DNA of 50,071 bases from Planctomycetota bacterium (GTDB taxonomy: Bacteria; Planctomycetota; Planctomycetia; Isosphaerales; Isosphaeraceae), in NCBI GenBank assembly GCA_028291545.1, contig JAQGHR010000063.1, positions 1 to 50,071 on the forward strand. Reading direction: 5' to 3'. Shown piece by piece: positions 16,366-25,631 of the stretch. The stretch's first letter is position 1; every line of letters starts with the position of its first letter. The position numbers were made by a program, and so were the translations under genes. The notes beneath the pieces are model-generated. The model did no database searches and was not told the DNA's origin. It saw only the letters and a list, made by a program, of their open reading frames with translations.

Positions 16366-17415
16366 TCATCCCCGAGCCGGCGCTGCCGAGCCCGCCCTCA
16401 TTGGCGGCAAGCAGCAGTCCACCGGGCAAACATCGTGGCTCGGGCCGCGGTCGCCAAGTGCGCGGCGCTCTACCCCGCCGTGAATCCGCTCGACGATCAA
16501 TTCCCTGAGCATCCCCACGAATTGCGGATCGGTCCCCACGGTCCCGGCGCGGACCATGTTCAGGCCCAGGGCCTCGCTCTTGTGCCGGGCCTCATCGTCC
16601 AGATCGTACAGCACTTCCATATGATCGGAGAGGAACCCGATGGGCTGGATCACGACATCATGCACATACTGGCTCCTCAACGCCTCCAGATGGTCGAGGA
16701 TATCGGGCTCCAGCCACGGGTCCTGCGGACGTCCGCTCCGGCTCTGGTACACGAGCTTCCAGCGGTCCGGCCCGATGCCCAGCGATTCGGCCACAAGGCG
16801 GCACGTTTCCGTCAGTTGCGCCTCGTAGTTGCAATTCGCCGCCATCGACGCCGGGATGCTGTGCGCCGTGAACGCCAGGCGAACGGCTCCGCGACGTTCC
16901 TCGGGGATCGTCTCCAGGGCCTCGCGGACCTTGCTCGCGTTCGTGGCGACGAAATCGGGGTGGTTATAGAAGACGCGCATCTTGTCGACATGCGGTGCCC
17001 CTTCCCCGACCGCGTCCTGCGCCCGCTGGATATCCTCCCGATATTGCCGGCAACTGGAATAGGACGAATACGCCGCCAGGACCACGCCCAGCGCCTGCCG
17101 GATGCCGTCATCCTTCATCTGCCGCATCGTGTCGGCCAGCATCGGATGCCAGTTGCGATTGCCCCAGTAAATGGGCAGGTTCACGCCATGGCTTTCCAGC
17201 TCCGGCTTCAATGCCGAGATCAGGTCGCGAACCTGACCGTTGAGCGGGCTGACACCCCCGAAGTGGTTGTAATGCTCGGCGACCTGGAGCATCCGCTCTC
17301 GCGGGACGTTGCGTCCTCGCAAGACGTTTTCCAGGAACGGGATCACGTCGTCCCGTCCCTCCGGGCCGCCGAAGCCGACGATGAGGAGGGCGTCGTAATC
17401 GGTCGAGATCGTCAT
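16366..17415 (-). CDS. hemH: Ferrochelatase
   Basis: A 349-residue enzyme that inserts ferrous iron into a porphyrin late in heme synthesis. The catalytic histidine is in FTAHSIPASM (H185) and the acidic partner in SDHMEVLYDLDDEA (E267). The YQSRSGRPQDPWLEPD signature is present. The C-terminus holds a C330-x3-C334-C335 cluster (CPVDCC), reminiscent of [2Fe-2S] ligands in some ferrochelatases; the fourth ligand is uncertain. Whether it uses protoporphyrin or coproporphyrin is not clear. It is divergent from fusA. Confidence 0.93.
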   Translation of the reverse strand: MTISTDYDALLIVGFGGPEGRDDVIPFLENVLRGRNVPRERMLQVAEHYNHFGGVSPLNGQVRDLISALKPELESHGVNLPIYWGNRNWHPMLADTMRQMKDDGIRQALGVVLAAYSSYSSCRQYREDIQRAQDAVGEGAPHVDKMRVFYNHPDFVATNASKVREALETIPEERRGAVRLAFTAHSIPASMAANCNYEAQLTETCRLVAESLGIGPDRWKLVYQSRSGRPQDPWLEPDILDHLEALRSQYVHDVVIQPIGFLSDHMEVLYDLDDEARHKSEALGLNMVRAGTVGTDPQFVGMLRELIVERIHGGVERRALGDRGPSHDVCPVDCCLPPMRAGSAAPARG

Positions 17416-17450
17416 GGGTGCCCCAGGGGATCGTCCGGGAATCGAGGCAC

Positions 17451-17475
17451 GCCCCGACCGTCGGGCCGTCGGGGC
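17451..17475. other. Hairpin in the hemH-fusA divergent region
   Basis: GCCCCGAC (17451-17458) pairs perfectly with GTCGGGGC (17468-17475) around a 9-nt loop. An AT-rich GCAATATCTTCGTTATAG stretch follows. The 270-bp region otherwise holds no gene; this may be a leader structure. Confidence 0.45.
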
Positions 17476-17685
17476 GCAATATCTTCGTTATAGGCGGCCG
17501 GGAGGCCCTCGTCACCCCGGCAGATCGGGGGGAGGGAGGCTTGCCAGGTGGAAGTCGGAGGATTTCACCCAGAGTCCCGCGCTGTTCGCGGGACCGGTCG
17601 GTCGATAGAATTCGGATACGGAACCCGCTCAAGACCTCGACCGGCCTGTCCCGCCCGTCGCTCCCTCCGCACCTGGATCTCCCCG

Positions 17686-19788
17686 ATGGACCCCGACCAA
17701 TTACAATCCCTGCGCAATATCGGCATCATCGCGCATATCGACGCCGGGAAGACCACCACGACCGAGCGAATCCTCTACTACACCGGCGAAACCCACAGGA
17801 TGGGCGACGTCGATAAGGGGAATACCGTCACCGACTACTTGCCGGAAGAACGCGAGCGCGGCATCACCATCGTGGCCGCCGCGATCACCTGCAAGTGGAA
17901 GGACACGACGATCAACATCATCGACACCCCCGGTCACGTCGACTTCACGGCCGAGGTCGAGCGCTCCTTGCGCGTGCTCGACGGGGCGGTCGTCGTGTTC
18001 TCGGCCGTCGAAGGGGTCGAGGCGCAGAGCGAGACCGTCTGGCGGCAGGCGACCAAGTACAGCGTGCCTCGGCTCTGTTTCATCAACAAGATGGACCGCA
18101 TCGGCGCGGAGTTCAATCGGGTCTTCCAGGAAATCACCGATCGACTGGAAAGCCACCCGATCCCCATCTTCATCCCGATCGGTGCCGGGCCGGAAGGCAC
18201 GATGGGCGAGTTCAAGGGCCTGGTCGACCTGGTCAGCATGAAGGCCCAGTACTACAAGACCGAGGACCTCGGCTCGACCATCACCGACGCCGAGATCCCC
18301 GAGGACATGCTCTCCGAGGCCGAACTCTGGCGCGAGAAGATGCTCGACGCCCTCAGCGGTTTCGACGAGCAGTTCGGCAACGAGTATCTGGCGCACCTGG
18401 AAGGCGCCGAACTGACCGAGGCGATGATTCACGGCGGATTGCGACGCGCCACCCTGACCGGCCAGGCGCAGCCCGTTTTGTGCGGGTCGAGCTTCAAGTA
18501 TGTCGGCGTGCAGCGGTTGCTGGATGCCGTCGCGATGTACTTGCCCAGCCCGCTGGACAAGCCCCCCATCGTGGGCCACCACCCCAAAAAAGGGACCGAG
18601 ATCGTCCGCCATCCCGATCCCAAGGAGCCGTTCTGCGGCCTGGTCTTCAAGATCACGAACGACGCCCACGGCGACCTCTCCTTCGTCCGCATCTATTCCG
18701 GCAGTCTCAAGGCGGGCGGCTCCCGGCCCCTGAATCCCCGCACCGACAAGAAAGAGAACTGCTCGCGGCTCTACCACATCCGCGCCGACGACCGGGAGAA
18801 GGTCGACGAGGCCACCGCCGGCGACATCGTCGGCGTGGTCGGCCTCAAGGATTCCGTCACCGGCGACACGCTCTGCGATCCGTCGCACCCGATCTTGCTG
18901 GAAAAGATCGAGTTCCCCGAGACCGTGATCTCGATGTCGATCGAGCCCGTCAGCTCGGCCGACAAGGGCAAGCTCTCCGACACCCTGAACTCGCTCTCGC
19001 GCGAGGACCCGACCTTCACCTACAAGGTGAACGAGGAGACCGGGCAGACGTTGATCTCGGGCATGGGCGAGCTGCACCTGGAGATCATCAAGAACAAGAT
19101 GATCCGCGAGTATAACCTCAAGGTGCATGTCGGCCGCCCTCGCGTCAGCTATCGCGAGACGATCAAGAAGGCCGTCAAGCGGGTCCAGGGCGTCTGCATC
19201 CGCCAGACCGGCGGCTCGGGCATGTTCGCCAAGGTCACCATCGACCTCGAACCCGAGACTCAGCCCAAGGGCGCGCCGGTCCTTCACTTCGTCAACGCCC
19301 TCAAAGGCGGCGTGATTCCCGGCGAATACCTCTCCTCCGTCGAGGCCGGCATCCGCGAGGCCGCCAAGTCCGGTGGCCGCACCGGGTTCCCCCTTGTCGA
19401 CCTGAAAGTGACCCTGGTCGACGGCCAGGCCCACGACGTCGACTCCAACGAGCTCGCCTTCCGCTTCGCCGCCGGCGACGCCCTGGAAAAGGCCGTCCAG
19501 GACGCCGGTCCCGTTCTTCTCGAACCGATCATGAAGCTCGAAGTCGTCACCCCCGAAGACTACTTCGGCGACCTCATGGCCGACCTCATGGCGAGGCGAG
19601 CGGAAATCACGAACACCTACGATCGCGGCCGCCTCAAAGTGATCGAAGCCCGCGCCCCCCTCGAAAAGATGTTCGGCTACTCCACCGCCAGCCGCAGCCT
19701 CAGCCAGGGCCGCGGCAGCTACTCCATGGAGCCCCTGGAGTACGCCCCCGCCCCCGATAGCATGATGGATATCCTGGGGGGAATGTGA
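17686..19788 (+). CDS. fusA: Elongation factor G, EFG2-like
   Basis: A 700-residue translational GTPase. The ATG at 17686 gives the family N-terminus LRNIGIIAHIDAGKTTTTER. GTPase motifs are AHIDAGKTT (16-24), DTPGHVD (80-86) and NKMD (134-137). The switch I region reads GDVDKGNTVTDY (40-51) rather than the HDGAATMDWM pattern of canonical EF-G. TVTD and RERGITI are typical of the spdEFG2/mitochondrial EFG2 group, in which the mitochondrial member works in ribosome recycling rather than translocation. This assignment is by recall and needs a tree. It is separated from rpsL-rpsG and no tuf is adjacent. All five EF-G domains seem present. Confidence 0.92.
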   Translation: MDPDQLQSLRNIGIIAHIDAGKTTTTERILYYTGETHRMGDVDKGNTVTDYLPEERERGITIVAAAITCKWKDTTINIIDTPGHVDFTAEVERSLRVLDGAVVVFSAVEGVEAQSETVWRQATKYSVPRLCFINKMDRIGAEFNRVFQEITDRLESHPIPIFIPIGAGPEGTMGEFKGLVDLVSMKAQYYKTEDLGSTITDAEIPEDMLSEAELWREKMLDALSGFDEQFGNEYLAHLEGAELTEAMIHGGLRRATLTGQAQPVLCGSSFKYVGVQRLLDAVAMYLPSPLDKPPIVGHHPKKGTEIVRHPDPKEPFCGLVFKITNDAHGDLSFVRIYSGSLKAGGSRPLNPRTDKKENCSRLYHIRADDREKVDEATAGDIVGVVGLKDSVTGDTLCDPSHPILLEKIEFPETVISMSIEPVSSADKGKLSDTLNSLSREDPTFTYKVNEETGQTLISGMGELHLEIIKNKMIREYNLKVHVGRPRVSYRETIKKAVKRVQGVCIRQTGGSGMFAKVTIDLEPETQPKGAPVLHFVNALKGGVIPGEYLSSVEAGIREAAKSGGRTGFPLVDLKVTLVDGQAHDVDSNELAFRFAAGDALEKAVQDAGPVLLEPIMKLEVVTPEDYFGDLMADLMARRAEITNTYDRGRLKVIEARAPLEKMFGYSTASRSLSQGRGSYSMEPLEYAPAPDSMMDILGGM

Positions 19789-19795
19789 CAGCGGC

Positions 19796-20632
19796 TCAAG
19801 CCCACTTTACGGGATCGCGACGGCCATGAGCGGTTCCTCGCCTCAAGACACCGCCGCCTGGGCCAGCGACTCCCCCCAGGCCCGGTCGTCCGGGGCGAGG
19901 GGCAGGCTCAGGGGCTGGCCGTAAATTGATGGATCGCTCGTAGCGACCGCGACGGAAGGTCGTGGCGAAGATGGCGGCGAGGTTGAGGAGGAGATCCGGA
20001 TCGGGGCGGGAGAGGGGGATGGGGATGACGGGCAAGGCGCGGCGGACCGACCAGGCGAACACGTCGCTCGCGGGCCGCTGCTCGGCGCGGGAGACGAGGG
20101 CGTAATAATCGCCGGGCGGCAGGGGGGCGTCCATCGGCAAGCGACGTCCCCCGATGAGGAGGTCCAGCTCGACCAGATGGACGGGCTGGGCAATCACGTC
20201 GGCCCGCTTTGCGAGATACGCCGAGAAGCCGGGCTCCTCCTTGTTGGCCGGCGAGAGCAGTTCGATCGACGTGACCAGCTCCCAATCGGGCTCGCGGCGG
20301 ATCTCGATCCTGGTCTCGCGGATTTCTTCCTGGACGGTCCTCGTCAATCGGACCATCACCGGCTCAAGGTCGAGCACGGCCACACCCGCCACGGCCGCCT
20401 CATACACGGCCCCCGTCCCGGTGCGGACGATCGCGACGTCGGGATAGCGCGTCCTCCCGCGATCGCGAGGGACCTCCACCACGCGGAACCGCTCGTCGAT
20501 CCTCGCGACGTAGCGATCGGGCAGGAGGTCATTGATCGCATCACGACAGGTCGCGATAAACGTCGCGTGGAAATCGCGCCAGCCCCCCGAAATTTCGAGG
20601 TGCGGGTCCATTCCCGGGAACGGGCTGGGCAT
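19796..20632 (-). CDS. DUF4058 protein with a probable C-terminal frameshift
   Basis: A 278-residue frame starting MPSPFPGMDPHLE, the DUF4058 hallmark, at ATG 20632 with GGAGGG upstream. Conserved blocks YPDVAIVR, SIELLSPANKE and the PPGDYYALVSRAEQR segment are intact. After RYERSI the frame becomes proline/glycine-rich. The adjacent frame reads YGQPLSLPLAPDDRAW and ends at 19843, which is the expected family tail. One extra base in the AAA run at 19923-19925 explains this. It is either a real frameshift or a sequencing error. The family is common in planctomycetes and of unknown function, with a nuclease-like fold suspected. Confidence 0.82.
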   Translation of the reverse strand: MPSPFPGMDPHLEISGGWRDFHATFIATCRDAINDLLPDRYVARIDERFRVVEVPRDRGRTRYPDVAIVRTGTGAVYEAAVAGVAVLDLEPVMVRLTRTVQEEIRETRIEIRREPDWELVTSIELLSPANKEEPGFSAYLAKRADVIAQPVHLVELDLLIGGRRLPMDAPLPPGDYYALVSRAEQRPASDVFAWSVRRALPVIPIPLSRPDPDLLLNLAAIFATTFRRGRYERSINLRPAPEPAPRPGRPGLGGVAGPGGGVLRRGTAHGRRDPVKWA

Positions 20633-21067
20633 TGATGAACCCTCCGATTCACCCCCTGTCACTCGCGCATCCAGTGTATCGCGAGCCGTCGGGGAGTGAA
20701 TAGACTGAGCGATCCCGTGCACCCTGGTTGCCCGGAGTGCGCCACACGCAATCAAGCATCGAACCAGAAACGGGGAGGCTGGGTTTGCCTCCGTTCGCAC
20801 ATCCCTGAGGTCGTCCCGTATACGAAAGCCGAGGCGGAATTGGTCGGGCGACCGGTCGGTTCTGGTACACCATTCGCTAATATCTGCAATGCTCGTTCTG
20901 GTTATATTGCGATTCAAGCCAACGGGCGATCGGGCTTCCCGGAGCTGTGCGAGGCGATCGGGCTGTCCACTTTCCCCAAGATCAATGACAACAGCGTGTT
21001 GAGGATGGCCGCCTTCGGGCGATGCTTCAACACTGCGCGGATCAGGATGGGAACACGAGAGGCACCC
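20633..21067. other. 435-bp divergent gap
   Basis: The region lies between the DUF4058 gene (minus) and the GCS2-type ligase (plus). It contains an imperfect hairpin at about 20770-20794 (GGAGGC / GCCTCC) and a TGGTACACC promoter-like element at 20863-20871. An in-frame extension of the ligase is possible but not family-like. Confidence 0.45.
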
Positions 21068-22270
21068 ATGATATCCCAGGACGTCTTCCGGCGCAATGAT
21101 TGGCCCACTTTGGGCGTTGAGGTCGAGCTACAACTGGTGGACTCGCGGTCGATGGCCCTGAAGAGTGCCATTGGCGAGGTCCTGGAAGGTCTACATCCAG
21201 CGCTGCGAGACTCGGTAAAGCCGGAGTTCATGCAGTGTTACGTCGAAATTAATACCGACGTCTGCCGGACGGTTGCCGACGTGGGGTCGGACCTCGGCAG
21301 GAAGATACGGTCCGTTGAGCAGTCGGCCGCGCGAAACGGCGTGGAGCTTTGCTGGGCGGCGACGCACCCATTTTCCCACTGGCAGGACCAGGAGATCACC
21401 CCGAACGAGCGCTATTATAAGCTGGCTAACCTCCTGGGAGAAACCATCATCCGGCCGGTGACATTCGGGCTGCACGTCCATGTCGGCGTGCAATCGGGCG
21501 ACCAGGCTATTCGGGTCATCGGCCAGCTTCAAAAGTATCTCCCCGCGCTGCTGGCCCTGTCGGCGAATAGCCCATTCTGGCACGGCAGGATGACGGGCCA
21601 TCACTCCCATCGGGTCGAGGTTCTGGAGGGGTTCCCGACCGGGGGCCTGCCGCCTCAGATGCAATCCTGGGAAGAATATTGCGGCCTGATTAACCAGCTC
21701 CGAACGGCGGGGTTTATCGAGTCGCACCGCGAGCTCTGGTGGGACGTCCGGCCGAACACCGAGAACGGCACCGTGGAGGTCCGGATCTGCGACATGCCGC
21801 CCGACCTGCCAGGCGTGCTCGGGCTGACCGCACTGATCCAATGCCTTGTGCAGCAGCTTTCCCAGGCGCCGGACGGTGATCTTCGCGTACCGGATTGCCA
21901 CCCCATACTCCACCGTCAGAATCGCTGGCGCGCCTCCCGTTTCGGCCTGGCGGCCGACCTCGTCGATCCCGCGACCCTGGAACCCCAGCCCGCCCGCTCG
22001 ATCATCGAACAAATGGTCTGCCAGCTTGCGCCGATCGCCTCGGAGCTAGGGTGCGAGCGAGATCTCGAATTCGTGCTGGAGATGATCGCCCGGCTGACCG
22101 GCTCGGAGCGCCAGATCGCCCTTTACGAACAGACTGGCGATCTGGCCGAGGTCGTCCGAACTCTGGTCCGGCAAAGCCGCCTGGACGGCGAGGGTCATCC
22201 CATGACGCCTCGCCTCGCGGACCTGGCGCTGTTCCGCTCGCCCTCACCATGCGGAATCCCGGCCGCCTGA
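21068..22270 (+). CDS. GCS2-family carboxylate-amine ligase (YbdK/EgtA-like)
   Basis: A 400-residue ATP-dependent ligase of the glutamate-cysteine ligase 2 family. The ATG at 21068 leads into WPTLGVEVELQLVD (about 12-25), which carries the family's GxExE metal-binding motif. HVHVGV, the NSPFWHGRMTG segment and WWDVRPNTENGTVEVRICD follow in order. Members either form gamma-glutamylcysteine or have unassigned substrates. The next gene, convergent, encodes an EgtC-like amidotransferase that cleaves gamma-glutamyl bonds in ergothioneine synthesis. An EgtA-type role is therefore plausible, but YbdK-type cannot be excluded. Confidence 0.87.
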   Translation: MISQDVFRRNDWPTLGVEVELQLVDSRSMALKSAIGEVLEGLHPALRDSVKPEFMQCYVEINTDVCRTVADVGSDLGRKIRSVEQSAARNGVELCWAATHPFSHWQDQEITPNERYYKLANLLGETIIRPVTFGLHVHVGVQSGDQAIRVIGQLQKYLPALLALSANSPFWHGRMTGHHSHRVEVLEGFPTGGLPPQMQSWEEYCGLINQLRTAGFIESHRELWWDVRPNTENGTVEVRICDMPPDLPGVLGLTALIQCLVQQLSQAPDGDLRVPDCHPILHRQNRWRASRFGLAADLVDPATLEPQPARSIIEQMVCQLAPIASELGCERDLEFVLEMIARLTGSERQIALYEQTGDLAEVVRTLVRQSRLDGEGHPMTPRLADLALFRSPSPCGIPAA

Positions 22271-22293
22271 TCCGAGGGAGTGCCTGCTCGATG

Positions 22294-22318
22294 CCGCCGT
22301 CAGGCTGACTGACGGCGG
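22294..22318. terminator. Bidirectional hairpin between the ligase and egtC
   Basis: CCGCCGTCAG (22294-22303) and its exact complement (22309-22318) form a 10-bp stem with a GCTGA loop. It overlaps the last codons of the minus-strand gene. Placement between convergent stops suggests shared termination. Confidence 0.6.
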
Positions 22319-23127
22319 ACCCGGCGGGCTCTGGCCAAACCGAGTGGCTCGGATCGTAACCCATCCGCATCGGCCACGATCAGGGAGCCGGGTTCGACCG
22401 ACTTCCAGCCGGGGCCGTCGTCGAGCGGCTCGGACGCGACGAGCACCCCCCCGCCCCAGCGGTCCTGGCCCGACAGGGCATAGAGCGAGTTCGGCGTGTC
22501 CGGCTCGGCATAGCGCACGGCCAGGAACCCCGAGGCGTGCCCGACGATGATATTGACCTTGATCTCCCCGCCGTGGTCGAACGCCAGGTTGCGGGCGATC
22601 GTCAGCGTCTCGCGCAACGCCGAGGCCTCGCCGCGCGGGAGCGAGGAACGCAAGCACGTCCGCCACAAGGCGCCCAGGATCTCGGCATCGGTCGAGCCCC
22701 GGATCGCCGCCTCGTCCTCCGGGTCCAACCGGTCGCGCATCGCTTTCGCCAGCGGCCCCGGCCAGGGCGACAGGCTGCCGTTGACCGTCCAGAGGTACTC
22801 GCCCAGGGGATATAGTGGCGTGTTGGTCAGGCAGACCTCGACGCCCGGACTCGCCAGCCGGATGTGGCCGACGATCGAGCCCGAGACGAGAGCATGGGCC
22901 GCCGTCTTCGCATTTTCATCCGACCAGAGCGGTAAAATGCTCTTGAACAGGCCCGGCCTCATCCGCTCCCCTTGAGCAAACCAGCCGATGCCCCAGCCGT
23001 CCCCGGCGACGCTCGAATCAGACATCTCCCGGGCGTTGCGGCTCTGATCCTCCAGGCTATGCTGCGCCTCGTTCAGGAGCCTGGCGACTACCACGGGCGG
23101 ACCATAATACGCAGCGATTCGACACAT
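22300..23127 (-). CDS. egtC: Class II glutamine amidotransferase, EgtC-like
   Basis: A 275-residue Ntn-type hydrolase. The catalytic cysteine is residue 2 (MCRIAAYYGPP), exposed after removal of Met1. VAGDGWGIGWFAQG, GHIRLASPG and the NTPLYPLGEYLWTVNGS segment match the GATase domain of the EgtC/YafJ group. EgtC removes the gamma-glutamyl group of the hercynylcysteine sulfoxide intermediate in ergothioneine synthesis. The symbol is tentative because EgtB and EgtD are not in the window and the related YafJ group cannot be ruled out. It is convergent with the GCS2-type ligase. Confidence 0.82.
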   Translation of the reverse strand: MCRIAAYYGPPVVVARLLNEAQHSLEDQSRNAREMSDSSVAGDGWGIGWFAQGERMRPGLFKSILPLWSDENAKTAAHALVSGSIVGHIRLASPGVEVCLTNTPLYPLGEYLWTVNGSLSPWPGPLAKAMRDRLDPEDEAAIRGSTDAEILGALWRTCLRSSLPRGEASALRETLTIARNLAFDHGGEIKVNIIVGHASGFLAVRYAEPDTPNSLYALSGQDRWGGGVLVASEPLDDGPGWKSVEPGSLIVADADGLRSEPLGLARARRVRRQSA

Positions 23128-23664
23128 GCCAATGCTCCCCTCTCGTCAATTCGATGTCCGGTGTCTTGTTGCTGGGAAAAGCCGCCCAGGGACGAAACCT
23201 GCGTCGCGCCGGCCCACCTCCGGCGGCATGCCAGGCGGGCGCGCAAACCCGTACGGCTCCGTCGTGAAATCACGACGCGCCTCGCCTCCGCCCCGACCCC
23301 TTCGGCCCGCCGGCCCACGCCCGATGTCCGAGAGAGCCGGGCGGTGACGGTCCTCGGTCGTCGCTACCGCCGGCGCCGGGCCAAGAAGCCCGCGGACATT
23401 GCAGAAAACAGCAAGGTCCATGCCGAGCAGGACGCGATCCCAACGACGCGTCCCACACTCAGGCAACGCGATGGCGGCGCGATCCGCGCCGGGGATCGCC
23501 GCTCATCATGAAGGGATTGCAACGAAAATGCGCGGGAAAGCGGAAAATCGGCGAGGATGTGCCTTGACCGATGGGTGCAGTGACATTACACTCTTACTTT
23601 CCCCGTGGATGGGGACTCAGGTTATCCATCAGTCCTGATTGCATTGTTTCGAAGGGGCAGACGC
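23128..23664. other. 537-bp leader region upstream of the ribosomal cluster
   Basis: No gene is evident between egtC (minus) and rpsJ (plus). The left 380 bp are GC-rich and featureless to me. The right end is AT-richer and carries the candidate promoter at 23564-23592. Confidence 0.5.
23564..23592 (+). promoter_or_regulatory. Candidate promoter of the rpsJ cluster
   Basis: A -35 box TTGACC (23564-23569) is separated by 17 nt from a -10 box TACACT (23587-23592). This leaves a leader of about 65 nt before rpsJ. It shares ACATTACAC with the rpsL promoter region. Confidence 0.6.
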
Positions 23665-23997
23665 GTGGCGGGCATCAGCAACGAGCGCATCAGGATCCGG
23701 ATGGAGGCCTACGACCACACCATCCTCGACCAGTCGGCCAAAGACATTGTTGATACGGCCAAGAGGACCGAGGCCGTGGTTCATGGGCCGATCCCCCTGC
23801 CCACGCGGATCGAGCGGTACACCGTGCTCCGCAGCCCGCATATCGACAAGAAGTCGCGGGAGCAGTTCGAGATCCGCACCCACAAACGTCTGATCGACAT
23901 CGTCATGCCGACGGCGAAGACGATCGACGCCCTGAACAAGCTCAGCCTGCCGGCTGGCGTGGACATCAAGATCAAGGCCGGCCCCGGCGGGGCTTGA
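23665..23997 (+). CDS. rpsJ: 30S ribosomal protein S10
   Basis: A 110-residue head protein of the small subunit and, in other bacteria, the NusE antitermination factor. [26 protein letters not shown] and the [19 protein letters not shown] loop are diagnostic. The GTG at 23665 with GAAGGGG upstream gives near-normal length. It is the first gene of a 28-gene ribosomal block running to 40449. Confidence 0.97.
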   Translation: MAGISNERIRIRMEAYDHTILDQSAKDIVDTAKRTEAVVHGPIPLPTRIERYTVLRSPHIDKKSREQFEIRTHKRLIDIVMPTAKTIDALNKLSLPAGVDIKIKAGPGGA

Positions 23998-24163
23998 CCG
24001 CATAACGCACACATCACGATTTTAAGCCGACCTCCGGGACCGGTGCCAGATGGCATCTTCGTCTCCGTGTCGGCGCCGGGGGATGCGGGCTTCCGAAGAC
24101 GGAGCCCGGCCCTGGCGGAGGAACCTCCCGACCTCCTTGGGTCTCTCGGGAGCGGACAGAACC

Positions 24164-24799
24164 ATGAATGTTGGATTGCTTGGCCGCAAAGTCGGCATGA
24201 CCCAAATTTTCGAGCCGGACGGGACCGCGATCCCGATCACGGTGCTCGAATGCGGACCCTGCACGGTCCTCCAGGTTCGCACCGCGGAGCGGGACGGCTA
24301 CCACGCCCTCCAGCTCGGGTTCGGCGACAAGAAGCGCAAGAGTGCCACCCAGGCCGAGCGCGGACACGCCAGGAAGGTGGAGGCCGAGCCCAAGAAGTTC
24401 GTCCGCGAGCTTCGTCAGGAGGCCGCGGTGGATGGTGTGGCCGAGGGGCAGACGCTGACCGTGGAGGTCTTCAACGAGATCGCCCACGTGGACGTGATCG
24501 GCACCTCCAAGGGGCGGGGCTTCACGGGCGTCATGAAGCGGCACGGCTTCAAGGGCCTGCGAGCGACCCACGGCGTCAAGCGCATGCACCGCCACCCCGG
24601 CTCGTCCGGGCCGTCGGCCGACCCGTCGCACACCCGCAAGGGCATCCTCAAGCCGGGTCAGCACGGCAACACGCGGGTCACGGTGCGGAACCTCAAGGTC
24701 GTCCGCGTCGACCCGACGAATAATCTCCTCCTGGTCCGAGGCGCGGTGCCCGGGGCCAACGGCGGGTTCCTCATGATCCGCCAGACGAACAAGGTCTGA
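24164..24799 (+). CDS. rplC: 50S ribosomal protein L3
   Basis: A 211-residue early-assembly protein near the peptidyl transferase centre. It starts [16 protein letters not shown]. The central [17 protein letters not shown] and [19 protein letters not shown] segments, which reach into the 23S core, are intact. A 166-bp gap separates it from rpsJ, wide for this operon. Confidence 0.97.
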   Translation: MNVGLLGRKVGMTQIFEPDGTAIPITVLECGPCTVLQVRTAERDGYHALQLGFGDKKRKSATQAERGHARKVEAEPKKFVRELRQEAAVDGVAEGQTLTVEVFNEIAHVDVIGTSKGRGFTGVMKRHGFKGLRATHGVKRMHRHPGSSGPSADPSHTRKGILKPGQHGNTRVTVRNLKVVRVDPTNNLLLVRGAVPGANGGFLMIRQTNKV

Positions 24800-24854
24800 C
24801 CCCCTTCACACCGATTCAAGCCTCCCGGCCGACACTTCGGGAGCGGATGGACCT

Positions 24855-25625
24855 ATGCTGAGCGTACCTGTATACAGCAAGACCGGCGAGAAGATCGGCG
24901 AGGAGCAGATTGACCCGGCCGACTTCGGCGGCACGGTCAACAAGCAACTCCTGCACGACGTCGTCGTGATGCACCTGGCCAATCGCCGGGTCGGCACCGT
25001 CAACACCCGGGGCCGGGCCGACGTGGCGGGCTCGGGCAAGAAGCTGTTCCGCCAGAAGGGGACCGGCAACGCCCGCGCCGGCTCCAAGCGGACCAATAAG
25101 CGCGTGGGCGGCGGCTCGGCCTTCGCCCGCCGCAACCGCGACTACTCGTACTCGATGCCGAAGAAGGCCGTGCGGACGGCCATCCGCATGGCGATCCTGT
25201 CCAAGTTCCAGGACAACCAGGCCCTGGTCATCGACGGCTTCGGGACCGTGGGCGCGGTGCCCAAGACGAAGGAAGTCGTCAAGGTCCTGAAGACGATCCA
25301 GCGGCCGGACCTGACCGAAGCCGAGGCCACGCCGGGACCGGACGAGACCAAGGCCGCTGCCCGCAAGCGGACCCTCGGGGCCGGCACGATCCTGATCGGC
25401 ACGCCCGCGCTGGACCCGACGCTGCACAAGAGCGCCCGCAATCTGGAGGGCGTCCAGATCGCGCCGGTGGCCGAGTTCAACACTTACGACGTCCTCAAGC
25501 AGCGCTACCTGATCCTGACCCGCGAGGCCCTGGCGGCCCTGCGGGAGCGGGTCAAGGACAAGCCGGCCCGCCGCCCGGCCGCCGCCGCCGCGCCCGCCAC
25601 GGCCACCGCCGGGAAGGAGAGCTAA
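24855..25625 (+). CDS. rplD: 50S ribosomal protein L4
   Basis: A 256-residue protein, longer than the usual 200-210. The exit-tunnel loop (GSGKKLFRQKGTGNARAGS) is conserved. A charged insertion of about 25 residues lies near 152-178 (LTEAEATPGPDETKAAARKR). A proline/alanine-rich tail ends the protein. rplW follows after 6 bp. Confidence 0.97.
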   Translation: MLSVPVYSKTGEKIGEEQIDPADFGGTVNKQLLHDVVVMHLANRRVGTVNTRGRADVAGSGKKLFRQKGTGNARAGSKRTNKRVGGGSAFARRNRDYSYSMPKKAVRTAIRMAILSKFQDNQALVIDGFGTVGAVPKTKEVVKVLKTIQRPDLTEAEATPGPDETKAAARKRTLGAGTILIGTPALDPTLHKSARNLEGVQIAPVAEFNTYDVLKQRYLILTREALAALRERVKDKPARRPAAAAAPATATAGKES

Positions 25626-25631
25626 GCCGCC

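Noticed and set aside
17701..19434. A 577-codon open frame antisense to fusA
   Set aside because: It mirrors a highly conserved gene in GC-rich DNA, has no recognisable domains and no ribosome binding site.
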